A stretch of DNA of 35,752 bases from an uncultured Oscillospiraceae bacterium. GTDB taxonomy: Bacteria > Bacillota > Clostridia > Oscillospirales > Oscillospiraceae. Made by a program: the position numbers and the translations under genes. This document shows positions 14,948 through 23,835 of this stretch, one piece after another. Each line of letters opens with the position of its first letter. Position 1 is the stretch's first letter. The stretch spans positions 1 through 35,752 of the forward strand of contig CANQHN010000027.1 of assembly GCA_947623745.1 (NCBI GenBank), in the 5' to 3' direction. The notes under the pieces were generated by a model, which had not been told where the DNA came from, did not search any database, and saw only the letters and a list, made by a program, of their open reading frames with translations.

Positions 14948-16432
14948 CTACTTGTGATACAGGTTGTTGGTCTGATATTTTGGCTCGCAGGTGAGCTGGA
15001 TCCCCAGCCGCTTGTAGGTGTTCTGGTCCGCCGGGGAGAGGATCACCGAGCAGTGGGCCTGACAGCCCCGGAGAGCGGCCAGATGGTCCAGGGCCCGGGA
15101 CGCCAGGGGCACCACGTTGGCCGAGGAGGCCAGGGCCACCAGCACCTCGTCGCTGTGGAGACGGGGGTTGGCGGAGCCCAGATACTTCACCTTCACCGTC
15201 TGGATGGGCCCGATGGCCGACTGGGCGATGAGGTGGATGTCGTCGGGGATGCCGGCCAGGGCCTTCAAGGCGTTGAGCAGGGCGGAGGCCGAGCAGCCCA
15301 TCAGGTCGGCGGTCTTGCCGGTGACGACGCGCCCGTCGGGCAGCTCGATGGCCATGGCCGGCTCGCCGGTCTGTTCCGCCCGCCGGTTGGCCGCGGCGAT
15401 GACCGGGCGGATCTCCGGGGAGACCCCGGCCTGCTTCATCAGCAGCTCCAGCTTATACACCGTCTCTGGGCTCCCCTTGCCCTGGCGCTGGTCGCACAGC
15501 GCGTCGTAGTAGCGCCGGACGATCTCCTGGCAGGCGGCCTCGGACACGGCCCCGTCGTCGAAGATGCAGTTGCCCGCCTGGTTGACCCCCATATCGGTGG
15601 GGGACTGGTAGGGACAGGAGCCGGTGATGGTCTCGAACATGGCGGCCAGGACAGGGAACACCTCCACGTCCCGGTTGTAGTTCACGGTGGTCTGGCCATA
15701 GGCCTGGAGGTGGAAGGGGTCGATCATGTTCACGTCGTCCAGGTCGGCTGTGGCCGCCTCGTAGGCCAGGTTCACCGGGTGCTTCAGGGGCAGGTTCCAG
15801 ATGGGGAAGGTCTCGAACTTGGCGTAGCCGGCCACGGTGCCCCGCTGGTGCTCGTGGTAGAGCTGGGACAGGCACACGGCCATTTTGCCGCTGCCCGGGC
15901 CGGGGGCGGTGACCACCACCAGGGGGCGGCTGGTCTCCACGTACTCGTTGCGGCCGAACCCCTCCGCGCTCACGATCCGCCGGATGTCGTGGGGGTAGCC
16001 GGGGATGGGGTAGTGCAGGTAGACCCGCACGCCCAGACGCTCCAGCCGGGCCTTGAAGGCGTCGGCGGCGGCCTGCCCGGCGTAGCGGGTGATGACCACG
16101 CTGCCCACGTACAGGCCCATGGAGTGGAAGGCGTCGATGAGGCGCAGCACGTCGCTGTCGTAGGTGATGCCCAAATCGCCCCGGACCTTGTTCTTCTCGA
16201 TGTCCCCGGCGTGGATGGCGATGACCACCTCCGCCGAGTCCTTCATCTGGGCCAGCATCCGGATCTTGCTGTCCGGGGCGAAGCCGGGCAGCACCCGGGC
16301 GGCGTGGTAGTCGTCGAACAGCTTGCCGCCGAACTCCAGATACAGCTTGCCGCCGAACTGGGCGATGCGGTCCCGGATGTGCTGGGACTGCAGCGAGAGG
16401 TATTTGTCATTGTCGAAGCCCTGGCGGTACAT
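14948..16432 (-). CDS. DUF1846-family protein
   Basis: 494 residues and full length for the DUF1846 family of Firmicutes and Actinobacteria. Recognisable parts are the N-terminal FDNDKYLSLQSQHIRDRIAQ, LYLEFGGKLFDDYHAARVLP, the glycine-rich TAPGPGSGKMAVCLSQLYHE loop and DDVNMIDPFHLQAYGQTTVNYN. Structures of the family show nucleotide-hydrolase-like folds, but the reaction is not established, so no function is given. The start follows AAGGAG by nine bases, with a promoter at 16465-16494. It is monocistronic, divergent from the nicotinate phosphoribosyltransferase gene. Confidence 0.88.
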   Translation of the reverse strand: MYRQGFDNDKYLSLQSQHIRDRIAQFGGKLYLEFGGKLFDDYHAARVLPGFAPDSKIRMLAQMKDSAEVVIAIHAGDIEKNKVRGDLGITYDSDVLRLIDAFHSMGLYVGSVVITRYAGQAAADAFKARLERLGVRVYLHYPIPGYPHDIRRIVSAEGFGRNEYVETSRPLVVVTAPGPGSGKMAVCLSQLYHEHQRGTVAGYAKFETFPIWNLPLKHPVNLAYEAATADLDDVNMIDPFHLQAYGQTTVNYNRDVEVFPVLAAMFETITGSCPYQSPTDMGVNQAGNCIFDDGAVSEAACQEIVRRYYDALCDQRQGKGSPETVYKLELLMKQAGVSPEIRPVIAAANRRAEQTGEPAMAIELPDGRVVTGKTADLMGCSASALLNALKALAGIPDDIHLIAQSAIGPIQTVKVKYLGSANPRLHSDEVLVALASSANVVPLASRALDHLAALRGCQAHCSVILSPADQNTYKRLGIQLTCEPKYQTNNLYHK

Positions 16433-16464
16433 GCGGACACGCTCCTTATCAAAAACACCCTGTT

Positions 16465-16494
16465 ATTTTACGTCGAAGGCGGGGCAAAAGTCAA
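16465..16494 (-). promoter_or_regulatory. promoter of the DUF1846 gene
   Basis: Reverse strand TTGACT (16489-16494), 18 bases, TAAAAT (16465-16470). Confidence 0.6.
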
Positions 16495-16562
16495 GCGGTT
16501 CCGGGGCGGGGCCGGCGTTTTTTTCGCGGGGCAGGTAAAATCCGGGAAATTTTTACTTTTCC

Positions 16563-16591
16563 TTGCCTTTTCCCCCAAGGGCGGTTATAAT
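16563..16591 (+). promoter_or_regulatory. promoter of the nicotinate phosphoribosyltransferase gene
   Basis: TTGCCT (16563-16568), 17 bases, TATAAT (16586-16591), about 44 bases before the start codon. Confidence 0.65.
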
Positions 16592-16634
16592 GTGCTCAAT
16601 AGCCCCTGCGAGGAAAGAGGAGGCGTCCTTAGGG

Positions 16635-18080
16635 ATGAAAGAGAAAACCAACCTGACCATGCTCTGTGACTTCTACGAGCTGACCATGGGCAACGGCTAT
16701 TTCCAGACCGACATGTCCGGCCGCATCTGTTATTTCGACGTGTTTTTCCGCTCGGTGCCCGACAAGGGCGGCTTCGCCTTGGCCGCCGGGCTGAACCAGG
16801 TCATCGAGTACATCCAAAACCTGCGCTTTGACGAGGAGGACCTCTCCTACCTGCGCTCCAAGGGCTGCTTTGCCGAGGAATTCCTGGACTACTTGCGCAC
16901 CTTCCGCTTCACCGGCGACATCTGGGCTGTGCCGGAGGGGACCCCCATCTTCCCCAACGAGCCCATCATGGTGGTGCGCGCCCCGGCCATCCAGGCCCAG
17001 TTCGTAGAGACCTTCCTGCTGCTCACCCTGAACCACCAGTGCCTCATCGCCACCAAGTCCAACCGCATCGTCCGGGCCGCCGAGGGGCGGCCTGTGGCCG
17101 AGTTCGGCTCCCGCCGGGCCCAGGGCGCGGACGGCGCCCTGCTGGGCGCCCGGGCCAGCTACATCGCCGGCTGCTCCGCCACCGCCTGCACCATGGCCGA
17201 CCAGCGCTACGGCTCCCCCGCCACCGGCACCATGGCCCACTCCTGGGTGCAGATGTTCCCCGACGAGTACACCGCCTTCCAGACCTACTGCCGGCTCTAC
17301 CCCAACAACGCCACCCTGCTGGTGGACACCTACAACGTGCTCCATTCCGGCGTGCCCAACGCCATCCGGGTGTTTAAGGAGGAGCTGCTGCCCCGGGGCA
17401 TCACCAAGTGCGGCATCCGGCTGGACAGCGGCGACCTGACCTACCTGTCCCAGAAGGCCCGGGAGATGCTGGACGAGGCGGGCCTCACCGACTGCAAGAT
17501 CATCGCCTCCAACGCCCTGGACGAGTACATCATCCGCGACCTGGTGCGCCAGGGGGCCCGCATCGACTCCTTCGGCGTGGGTGAGCGGCTGATCACCTCC
17601 CGCTCCGAGCCGGTGTTCGGCGGGGTATACAAGCTGGCCGCCGTGGAGGATGAGAACGGCAATATCATCCCCAAGATCAAGATCAGCGAGAACGCCGCCA
17701 AGATCACCACCCCCCACTTCAAGAAGGTGTACCGCATCTTCTCAAAGCGCACCGGCAAGGCGGAGGCCGACCTGATCTGCCTGCACGACGAGCAGATCGA
17801 CTTCAACCAGCCCCTGGAGCTGTTCGACCCGGACGCCACCTGGAAGCGGAAGGTGTTCACCGACATCGAGGCCCGGGAGCTGCTGGTCCCCGTGTTCCGG
17901 GGCGGCGATCTGGTCTACCAGGTGCCCACCCTCCAGGAGAGCCGGGACTACTGCCAGCGCCAGGTGGACGCCCTGTGGGACGAGGTCAAGCGGTTCGAGA
18001 ACCCCCACAACTACTACGTGGACCTGTCCCAGAAGCTGTGGGACATCAAGCACGACCTGCTCAACCGGCACGAGTATTGA
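16635..18080 (+). CDS. pncB: nicotinate phosphoribosyltransferase
   Basis: 481 residues, normal for the long bacterial NAPRTase. It joins nicotinate to PRPP, usually with ATP, giving nicotinate mononucleotide for NAD salvage. Family marks: TMLCDFYELTMGNGYFQTD at the N-terminus, EFGSRRAQGADGALLGARAS (substrate loop), GTMAHSWVQMF, VDTYNVLHSGVPNAI, IRLDSGDLTYLSQKAREMLD and SFGVGERLITSRSEPVFGG, then a C-terminal region without further domains. ATG 16635 is preferred over earlier in-frame codons because homology starts there; a GAGGAGG lies 11 bases upstream, a slightly long spacing. It has its own promoter and terminator, so it is a single-gene unit. Confidence 0.95.
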   Translation: MKEKTNLTMLCDFYELTMGNGYFQTDMSGRICYFDVFFRSVPDKGGFALAAGLNQVIEYIQNLRFDEEDLSYLRSKGCFAEEFLDYLRTFRFTGDIWAVPEGTPIFPNEPIMVVRAPAIQAQFVETFLLLTLNHQCLIATKSNRIVRAAEGRPVAEFGSRRAQGADGALLGARASYIAGCSATACTMADQRYGSPATGTMAHSWVQMFPDEYTAFQTYCRLYPNNATLLVDTYNVLHSGVPNAIRVFKEELLPRGITKCGIRLDSGDLTYLSQKAREMLDEAGLTDCKIIASNALDEYIIRDLVRQGARIDSFGVGERLITSRSEPVFGGVYKLAAVEDENGNIIPKIKISENAAKITTPHFKKVYRIFSKRTGKAEADLICLHDEQIDFNQPLELFDPDATWKRKVFTDIEARELLVPVFRGGDLVYQVPTLQESRDYCQRQVDALWDEVKRFENPHNYYVDLSQKLWDIKHDLLNRHEY

Positions 18081-18100
18081 GGCACAGTCCGAAAAAAACG

Positions 18101-18139
18101 CCGGGCGCCGCATTTTTGTGTTGCGGCGCCCGGATTTTT
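18101..18139 (+). terminator. rho-independent terminator of pncB
   Basis: CCGGGCGCCGCA (18101-18112) pairs with TGCGGCGCCCGG (18122-18133), then A and T5. Confidence 0.9.
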
Positions 18140-18240
18140 GTGGATTTCTCCCTCTTTTCAACCCCTATGGTTTGGGTATACACTATAAGAAAAAGAGAGC
18201 GCCCCTTCGGCGGGCGCGGGACGGATAAGGAGCATCTTTT

Positions 18241-19602
18241 ATGGTAAAAAACCTGACGGAAGGGCCGCCGCTGAAGCTGCTGTTCTTCTTTGCCCTGCCC
18301 ATGGTGGCCGGCAACGTGTTCCAGCAGCTGTACAACATGGTGGACACCGCCGTGGTGGGCAAGTTCGTGGGGGAGGATGCGGTGGCCGCGGTGGGCTCCT
18401 CCTTCCCCATCGTGTTCCTGGCGGTGGCGGTGGCCGCCGGGCTGTCCATGGGGTGCAATGTGGTGGTGTCCCAGCTGTTCGGGGCCGGGCGCATCCACGA
18501 GCTGAAAACCACCGTGGCCACCGCCCTCATCACCCTGGGCGCGGTGGGGCTGGTACTCATGCTGCTGGGCACCCTGCTGGCCGGCCCGCTGCTGGAGCTG
18601 CTGGGCACCGACCCAGACATCATGGCCGACTCCCGGCTGTATCTCCAGATCTACTTTGGCGGGGCGGTGTTCCTGTTCCTGTACAATACCCTCAACGGCA
18701 TCTACAACGCCCTGGGGGACAGCCGCACGCCCCTGGTCTTTCTCATCGCGGCCAGCCTGGGCAACATCTTCCTGGACCTGCTGTTCGTCATCCGGTTCGG
18801 AATGGGCGTGGCCGGTGTGGCCTGGGCCACCCTCATGTCCCAGGGGGCCTGCGCGCTGGTGTCCCTGGCGGTGATGGTGTTCCGGATGAAGCGCCTGCCC
18901 CTGGAGCCGGGGAAGCAGGGGGTAAAGCTCCCCCTGTACAACATCACGGCGGTGCGGCGCATTTTGAAGATCGGCCTGCCCTCCATGTTCCAGCAGTCCC
19001 TGGTGTCCCTGTCCATGATGTTCATGCAGGGGCTGGTCAACTCCTACGGCAAGGTGTTCGTGGCTGGCTACACCGCCGCCACCAAGATCGACACCCTGGC
19101 CATGATGCCCAACATGAACTTCTCCAACGCCATGTCCAGCTACACCGCCCAGAACATCGGCGCGGGCAAGTACGAGCGGGTGTGGGAGGGCCTGAAGGCC
19201 ATCCTGTTCATGGTGGCGGTGTTCTCCGCCGTCATCACCCTGGCCATCTTCCTGTTCGGCTCCCAGCTGCTGGGGCTGTTCCTGGACCCGGGGGATACCA
19301 GTGGGGCGCTGAGCTACGGCCTGTCCTATATGCGCACGGTGTCGGTGTTCTACATTCTCATGGGCGTGCTGTTCGTGTGCAATGGCACCCTGCGGGGGGC
19401 CGGGGACATGACCTCCTTCACCGTGGCCTCGGTGGCCAACCTGTTCTCCCGGGTGGCCCTGGCCTACGGCCTGGCCCGTTTTCTGGGCGAGGGCTCCATC
19501 TGGTGGTCCATCCCCATGGGCTGGCTCATCGGCTCTGTGGTGGCCCTGCTGCGGGTGAAGAGCGGCAAGTGGATGCGGGGCACCGTGGCCGACCGGGACT
19601 GA
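18241..19602 (+). CDS. MATE-family efflux transporter
   Basis: 453 residues with about twelve hydrophobic segments in two similar halves. The N-terminal signature LFFFALPMVAGNVFQQLYNM followed by VDTAVVGKFVGEDAVAAVG is typical of the DinF/NorM-like MATE group of Firmicutes; the second half repeats it as ILKIGLPSMFQQSLVSLSMM. It should sit in the cell membrane and export cationic drugs or metabolites with Na+ or H+; the substrate cannot be told. The start follows AAGGAG by nine bases. A perfect terminator follows. It is monocistronic. Confidence 0.93.
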   Translation: MVKNLTEGPPLKLLFFFALPMVAGNVFQQLYNMVDTAVVGKFVGEDAVAAVGSSFPIVFLAVAVAAGLSMGCNVVVSQLFGAGRIHELKTTVATALITLGAVGLVLMLLGTLLAGPLLELLGTDPDIMADSRLYLQIYFGGAVFLFLYNTLNGIYNALGDSRTPLVFLIAASLGNIFLDLLFVIRFGMGVAGVAWATLMSQGACALVSLAVMVFRMKRLPLEPGKQGVKLPLYNITAVRRILKIGLPSMFQQSLVSLSMMFMQGLVNSYGKVFVAGYTAATKIDTLAMMPNMNFSNAMSSYTAQNIGAGKYERVWEGLKAILFMVAVFSAVITLAIFLFGSQLLGLFLDPGDTSGALSYGLSYMRTVSVFYILMGVLFVCNGTLRGAGDMTSFTVASVANLFSRVALAYGLARFLGEGSIWWSIPMGWLIGSVVALLRVKSGKWMRGTVADRD

Positions 19603-19624
19603 CCTCAACTACAAACAAACTGAA

Positions 19625-19663
19625 ATCCCCGGCTGTTCCGCTGGAACAGCCGGGGATGTTTTT
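19625..19663. terminator. terminator between MATE and ATP-grasp genes
   Basis: Perfect 15-bp stem ATCCCCGGCTGTTCC (19625-19639) with GGAACAGCCGGGGAT (19643-19657), a 3-nt loop and then GTTTTT. The T-run contains the stop codon of the convergent ATP-grasp gene. Confidence 0.9.
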
Positions 19664-20618
19664 ATGCCTCTTTCAAAGCCCGGTTCCACAGGCGCTTGAG
19701 GCCCTCCATCCCGGCGGTCTGCATGATCTGCACGCTGGGGTAGGCGTTGCCCTCGATGAGCACGGGGCCGTCCGCGGTGATGGCCACGTCCCAGCCCACG
19801 ATGACGGCGTTGGGCACCAGCTTCACCGCCTCCTCCACCGTCCGGCGCACCTGGTCCCACTGGGGGACCTGGAAGCCGGGGATGGTCAGGCCGGTGGTGG
19901 GGTGGAACAGGAACCGGTGCTCCATCAGGTCGGCGCCCTTGGTGGTGACCACGCCGGTGTCCACATCCAGCCCGGCGAAGATGCCGCCGGAGCAGCCGTT
20001 GTCCACAAAGCCGCCCCCAACGCCCATGCGCAGCACGGCGGAGCACAGCTGGCCCCGGATGGTCAGGGCCCGGACGGTGTTCACGGAGGACGGGTGCAGG
20101 GCGGCCATCTCGCCGCACTGGACCAGCAGCTCCTCGGCAATCATGTCCTGGCTCACCATGCGCTCCCACACCTGGTCCCGGTTCTCCGGGGTGATGGTGC
20201 ACAGCTCCACCCCGTGGCCGCCGGAGTCGGTGCGGGGCTTGAGGATGCAGTGGGGGTGGGCGGCGGCGAAGGCGTCGAACTCCGCCCGGGTATTTCGGTA
20301 CACCCGGCCGATCCAGTCCCGGTGGATGTAGCCGGAGAACCGCTCCAGGAAACGGTCCTTCTCCTCAAAGTCGGCGAAAGCGGTCTGGGGGTTCTTGCGG
20401 TGGATGTCCCGCATATCGTACAGGGTGACGAACTCCTTCCGGCCGTTGTGGTTACGCTCGTAGAAGTGATACAGGAAGTAGTCGGCGATGGTGCAGCGGT
20501 GGACCAGGAAGGCCCCCAGGTAGCTGACCATCAGCCACAGCCGGGAATAGCCCAGCTCCTGGATGGGGTAGCGGCCCATCTCGTCAAAGCGGGCCAGCAG
20601 ACGTTTGATCTTTCCCAT
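19662..20618 (-). CDS. ATP-grasp enzyme of the sugar-transfer-associated type
   Basis: 318 residues. The central and C-terminal parts have an ATP-grasp pattern: a lysine strand in CILKPRTDSGGHGVELC, AEELLVQCGEMAALHPSSVN, VRALTIRGQ, and the Mg-binding end VGWDVAITADGPVLIEGNAYP. This matches the ATP-grasp class found next to polysaccharide or sugar-transfer genes. Such enzymes couple an acid to an amine or similar using ATP; the substrate is unknown. The start at 20618 has GGAGGAA upstream. It overlaps the end of the acyltransferase gene by 35 bases, so the two are almost certainly translated from one mRNA and likely act on the same cell-surface sugar polymer. Confidence 0.85.
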   Translation of the reverse strand: MGKIKRLLARFDEMGRYPIQELGYSRLWLMVSYLGAFLVHRCTIADYFLYHFYERNHNGRKEFVTLYDMRDIHRKNPQTAFADFEEKDRFLERFSGYIHRDWIGRVYRNTRAEFDAFAAAHPHCILKPRTDSGGHGVELCTITPENRDQVWERMVSQDMIAEELLVQCGEMAALHPSSVNTVRALTIRGQLCSAVLRMGVGGGFVDNGCSGGIFAGLDVDTGVVTTKGADLMEHRFLFHPTTGLTIPGFQVPQWDQVRRTVEEAVKLVPNAVIVGWDVAITADGPVLIEGNAYPSVQIMQTAGMEGLKRLWNRALKEA

Positions 20619-21624
20619 AGCGGTATTTCCTCCAGCATTCCCTGGCCCGCTCCACGCACCGGTGGAGCAGGACACCCAGGGCGATATTTACGGTGAACAT
20701 CACGCAGTAGAACAGACGGTTGGTGGGTCCGAACCGGACCAGGCCGTGGAGCAGCGCCGTCTCGGAGAACACGCTGACGTTGAGCAGGTAGATCTCCAGG
20801 CTGTTCTCCCCCACCAGCCGCAGGAGCCGGCGCAGGGCTCCCAGGGGCAGCCGCTCAAAGAGGAGGCACCCCGTCAGGCACATGGGCACGGTGGTGAACA
20901 GGAACAGGTGGCACAGGGGGAGGTAGAGCACGTCCGGATCGATCAGGAAGGACAGGGCCAGGTAGCCCGCGCCCAGGGCCAGCCAGAGGGCCCAGAACGC
21001 CTTGTCCGCCCTCCCCAGTTTCCGCTCCTCCAGGACATAGCGCCCCATCAGCAGCCCCAGGAAGAACACCGGCACCCGGTAGAAGAAGTCCAGCCAGGCC
21101 CAGGGGGCGCCCCCCTGGAGGATATAGCGGCAGAGCAGGAGCCCGGCGGCGACGGCGGCGGCGGTGAGGGCGGCGGGGCGTCTGGAGCGGCGCAGGAGCG
21201 CCCAGGCCGGCGGGGTCAGGACATAGAAGGTCATGATCCCGGACACATACCAGTTGAAGCTCCCCTCCGCCCGCGCCCAGTAGGACAGCAGGGAGGCGTT
21301 CCAGAACAGGGTGGACAGGGGCGCGGCCCCCCGGGCGATCTTCCAGGCGGTGTAGGGCAGCATGACGGCGTAGTAGGCGGGCAGGACGCGGCCGGCCCGC
21401 CGGGCCAGGAAAGTCCCGTACTTCCGTTCTCTCCGGCCCAGGGACACAGCAAGGCCCATGGCGGACAGGAGAATGAAGATGTCCACCCCGCCGAAGCCCG
21501 CCGCCCGCAGCAGGTTCAGCCCCTCCAGCCCCAGGTCCAGGTCGCGGGCGTGGAAGAGCATCACCCACAGCATGGCCGCCCCCATCAGCTCGGAGCGGTA
21601 CCTGCTCAGGACGGAATAACCCAC
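20584..21624 (-). CDS. membrane acyltransferase (acyltransferase-3 family)
   Basis: 346 residues with about ten membrane segments. The N-terminus has LSRYRSELMGAAMLWVMLFH, with the family RxxELxG and a conserved His, then GGVDIFILLSAMGLAVSLGR and FLARRAGRVLPAYYAVML, the typical acyltransferase-3 start. Members transfer acetyl or other acyl groups onto extracellular sugars. The start is GTG 21624 with an AAGGGGGTG site upstream. It is the first gene of the two-gene unit with the ATP-grasp enzyme. Substrate not predictable. Confidence 0.85.
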   Translation of the reverse strand: MGYSVLSRYRSELMGAAMLWVMLFHARDLDLGLEGLNLLRAAGFGGVDIFILLSAMGLAVSLGRRERKYGTFLARRAGRVLPAYYAVMLPYTAWKIARGAAPLSTLFWNASLLSYWARAEGSFNWYVSGIMTFYVLTPPAWALLRRSRRPAALTAAAVAAGLLLCRYILQGGAPWAWLDFFYRVPVFFLGLLMGRYVLEERKLGRADKAFWALWLALGAGYLALSFLIDPDVLYLPLCHLFLFTTVPMCLTGCLLFERLPLGALRRLLRLVGENSLEIYLLNVSVFSETALLHGLVRFGPTNRLFYCVMFTVNIALGVLLHRCVERARECWRKYRYGKDQTSAGPL

Positions 21625-21642
21625 GGGCGCACCCCCTTAGAA

Positions 21643-21673
21643 CAGACGGCGGAGCGTGGCGCTCCGCCGTCTG
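21643..21673. terminator. hairpin 3' of pnp
   Basis: Perfect 14-bp stem CAGACGGCGGAGCG (21643-21656) with CGCTCCGCCGTCTG (21660-21673). It follows the pnp stop by 11 bases. The T-run is poor, so it may serve for 3' end protection as much as termination. Confidence 0.65.
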
Positions 21674-21684
21674 CGTTGTCTGTC

Positions 21685-23835
21685 TTACTTGATGGGCAGG
21701 CCGGCCTCCTGCTTGGCCTTGATCTCCCGCAGGGCGTCCTTGTAGGACAGGTTGACGCGGCCCTTGTCGTCGATCTCGGTGACCTTCACCCAGATCATGT
21801 CGCCGATGTTCACCACGTCCTCCACCTTCTCTACCCGGCGCTCGGCCAGCTTGGAGATATGGACCATGCCGTCCTTGCCGGGGGCCAGCTCCACGAAGGC
21901 GCCGAACTGGAGGATGCGCACCACCTTGCCGTAGTACAGCTCGCCCACCTGGGGCACAAAGACGATGGTCTCGATCATCTTCTTGGCCGCGTCGCAGGAG
22001 GCGGCGTTGGGGGAGGCGATGTGGATGGTGCCGTCGTCCTCGATGTCCACCTCGGCGCCGGACTCGGCGGTGATCTTCTGGATCACGGAGCCGCCCTTGC
22101 CGATGACCTCGCGGATCTTGTCCGGGTCGATCTTCATGGTAATCATCTTGGGGGCCCACTTGCTCACCTCGGGGCGGGGCGCGGCGATGCAGGGCAGCAT
22201 GATCTCGTCCAGGATGGCGTACCGGGCGTCCTTGGTGATCTCCAGGGCCTGCTTGATGATCTCATGGGTCAGGCCGTCGTTCTTCAGGTCCATCTGGATG
22301 GCGGTGATGCCGGCCTTGGTGCCGGCCACCTTGAAGTCCATCTCGCCGTGGAAGTCCTCCACGCCCTGGATGTCGATGAAGGTGGTGAAGCCGCCCTCGT
22401 CGTCCTGGATCAGGCCGCAGGAGATGCCGGCCACGGGGGCCTTGATGGGCACACCGGCGTCCATCAGGGCCAGGGTGGAGCCGCAGATGGAGCCCTGGGA
22501 GGTGGAGCCGTTGGAGGAGAGCACCTCGGAGACGACGCGGATGGCGTAGGGGAACTCGTCGGTGCTGGGCAGGACGGGCAGCAGGGCCCGCTCAGCCAGG
22601 GCGCCGTGGCCGTACTCCCGGCGGTTGGTGGACCGGGGGGCCTTAGCCTCGCCCACGGAGTAGGGCGGGAAGTTGTAGTGGTGCATGTACCGCTTCTCGG
22701 TCTCCTCCCAGATGGTGTCCATCTTCTGGGCGGCGGCCAGGGTGTTCAGGGTGCACACGGACAGCACCTGGGTCTGGCCGCGGGTGAACAGGCCGGAGCC
22801 GTGGACCCGGGGCAGGACGCCCACCTCGGCGGCCAGGGGCCGGATCTCGTTCTGGGCACGGCCGTCCACCCGGTGGCCCTCCAGCAGCCAGGCCTTGACG
22901 ATCTTCTTCTGGAGCTTATAGGTGAACTCCTCCAGGTACTGGTCCATGTCGGGGTACTGCTCCAGATACTTCTCGTGCCAGTGGTCGATCATCACGTTCC
23001 AGCGGCTCTCCCGGACGTTCTTGTCGTCGGTGTCCATGGCGGCCTTGGCCTCGTCCATGAAGCTGGCGCAGATGTCGTCGAACAGCTCCTGGTTGAACTG
23101 GGCGTGCTCGTACTCCATCTTGGGCTTGCCGATCTCGGCGACGATCTGGTCGATGAGGTCGATCTGCTTCTTGATCTCCTCGTGGGCCTTCACGATGCCG
23201 GCGTACATGATCTCGTCGGGGATCTCGTCGGCCCCGGCCTCAATCATGACCACCTTGGCCCGGGTTGCGGCCACGGTGACGTCCATGCGGGAGGTCTTGC
23301 GCTGCTCCTGGTTGGGGTTGAGGACGATCTGGCCGTCGCAGTAGCCCACCTCCAGGCAGCCGATGGGGCCGGCGAAGGGGATCTCGGAGTAGCTGACGCA
23401 GGCGGAGGCGCCGATCATGGCGGCCACCTCGGGGGAGCAGTCGTAGTCCACGCTCATGACGGTGCAGGTGATGCACACGTCGTTGCGGAAGTCGTAGGGG
23501 AACAGGGGGCGCATGGGCCGGTCGATGAGGCGGCTGGCCAGCACGGCGGGCAGGGAGGGCCGGCCCTCGCGGCGCATGAAGGAGCCGGGGATGCGGCCCA
23601 CGGCGTACAGCTTCTCCTCAAAGTCCACGCTTAGGGGGAAGAAGTCCACCCCGTCCCGGGGGCGGGGGGCCACGGTGACGGCCACCAGAACGGTGGTGTC
23701 GCCGTACTTGACCATGGCGCTGGCGTTGGCCAGCTCGGCCACCTTGCCCACCTCGATGGTCAGGGGGCGGCCGCACAGGTCCATGGTCCAGCTCTTAAAG
23801 TTCTTGAATTCCTTGTGCTTGATGACGGTTGACAT
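21685..23835 (-). CDS. pnp: polyribonucleotide nucleotidyltransferase (PNPase)
   Basis: 716 residues. It degrades RNA 3' to 5' with phosphate and can add tails; it works in the cytosol, often in the degradosome. Domain order: first RNase PH domain with GDTTVLVAVTVAPRPRDGVD and FMRREGRPSLPAVLASRLID, alpha-helical linker, second RNase PH domain with GSGLFTRGQTQVLSV and SNGSTSQGSICGSTLALMDAG, DGLTHEIIKQALE, KH domain (DKIREVIGKGGSVIQKI) and S1 domain (VGELYYGKVVRILQFGAFVEL). The start at 23835 has AAGGAG eight bases upstream. It lies downstream of rpsO, the usual order, but with a 370-bp gap. Confidence 0.97.
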   Translation of the reverse strand: MSTVIKHKEFKNFKSWTMDLCGRPLTIEVGKVAELANASAMVKYGDTTVLVAVTVAPRPRDGVDFFPLSVDFEEKLYAVGRIPGSFMRREGRPSLPAVLASRLIDRPMRPLFPYDFRNDVCITCTVMSVDYDCSPEVAAMIGASACVSYSEIPFAGPIGCLEVGYCDGQIVLNPNQEQRKTSRMDVTVAATRAKVVMIEAGADEIPDEIMYAGIVKAHEEIKKQIDLIDQIVAEIGKPKMEYEHAQFNQELFDDICASFMDEAKAAMDTDDKNVRESRWNVMIDHWHEKYLEQYPDMDQYLEEFTYKLQKKIVKAWLLEGHRVDGRAQNEIRPLAAEVGVLPRVHGSGLFTRGQTQVLSVCTLNTLAAAQKMDTIWEETEKRYMHHYNFPPYSVGEAKAPRSTNRREYGHGALAERALLPVLPSTDEFPYAIRVVSEVLSSNGSTSQGSICGSTLALMDAGVPIKAPVAGISCGLIQDDEGGFTTFIDIQGVEDFHGEMDFKVAGTKAGITAIQMDLKNDGLTHEIIKQALEITKDARYAILDEIMLPCIAAPRPEVSKWAPKMITMKIDPDKIREVIGKGGSVIQKITAESGAEVDIEDDGTIHIASPNAASCDAAKKMIETIVFVPQVGELYYGKVVRILQFGAFVELAPGKDGMVHISKLAERRVEKVEDVVNIGDMIWVKVTEIDDKGRVNLSYKDALREIKAKQEAGLPIK

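Noticed and set aside
20605-23634. Very long open frame on the strand opposite pnp and the acyltransferase
   Set aside because: It is a by-product of high-GC codon bias: the composition is repetitive Gly/His/Val/Leu/Gln, there is no domain, and the opposite strand encodes well-known proteins.
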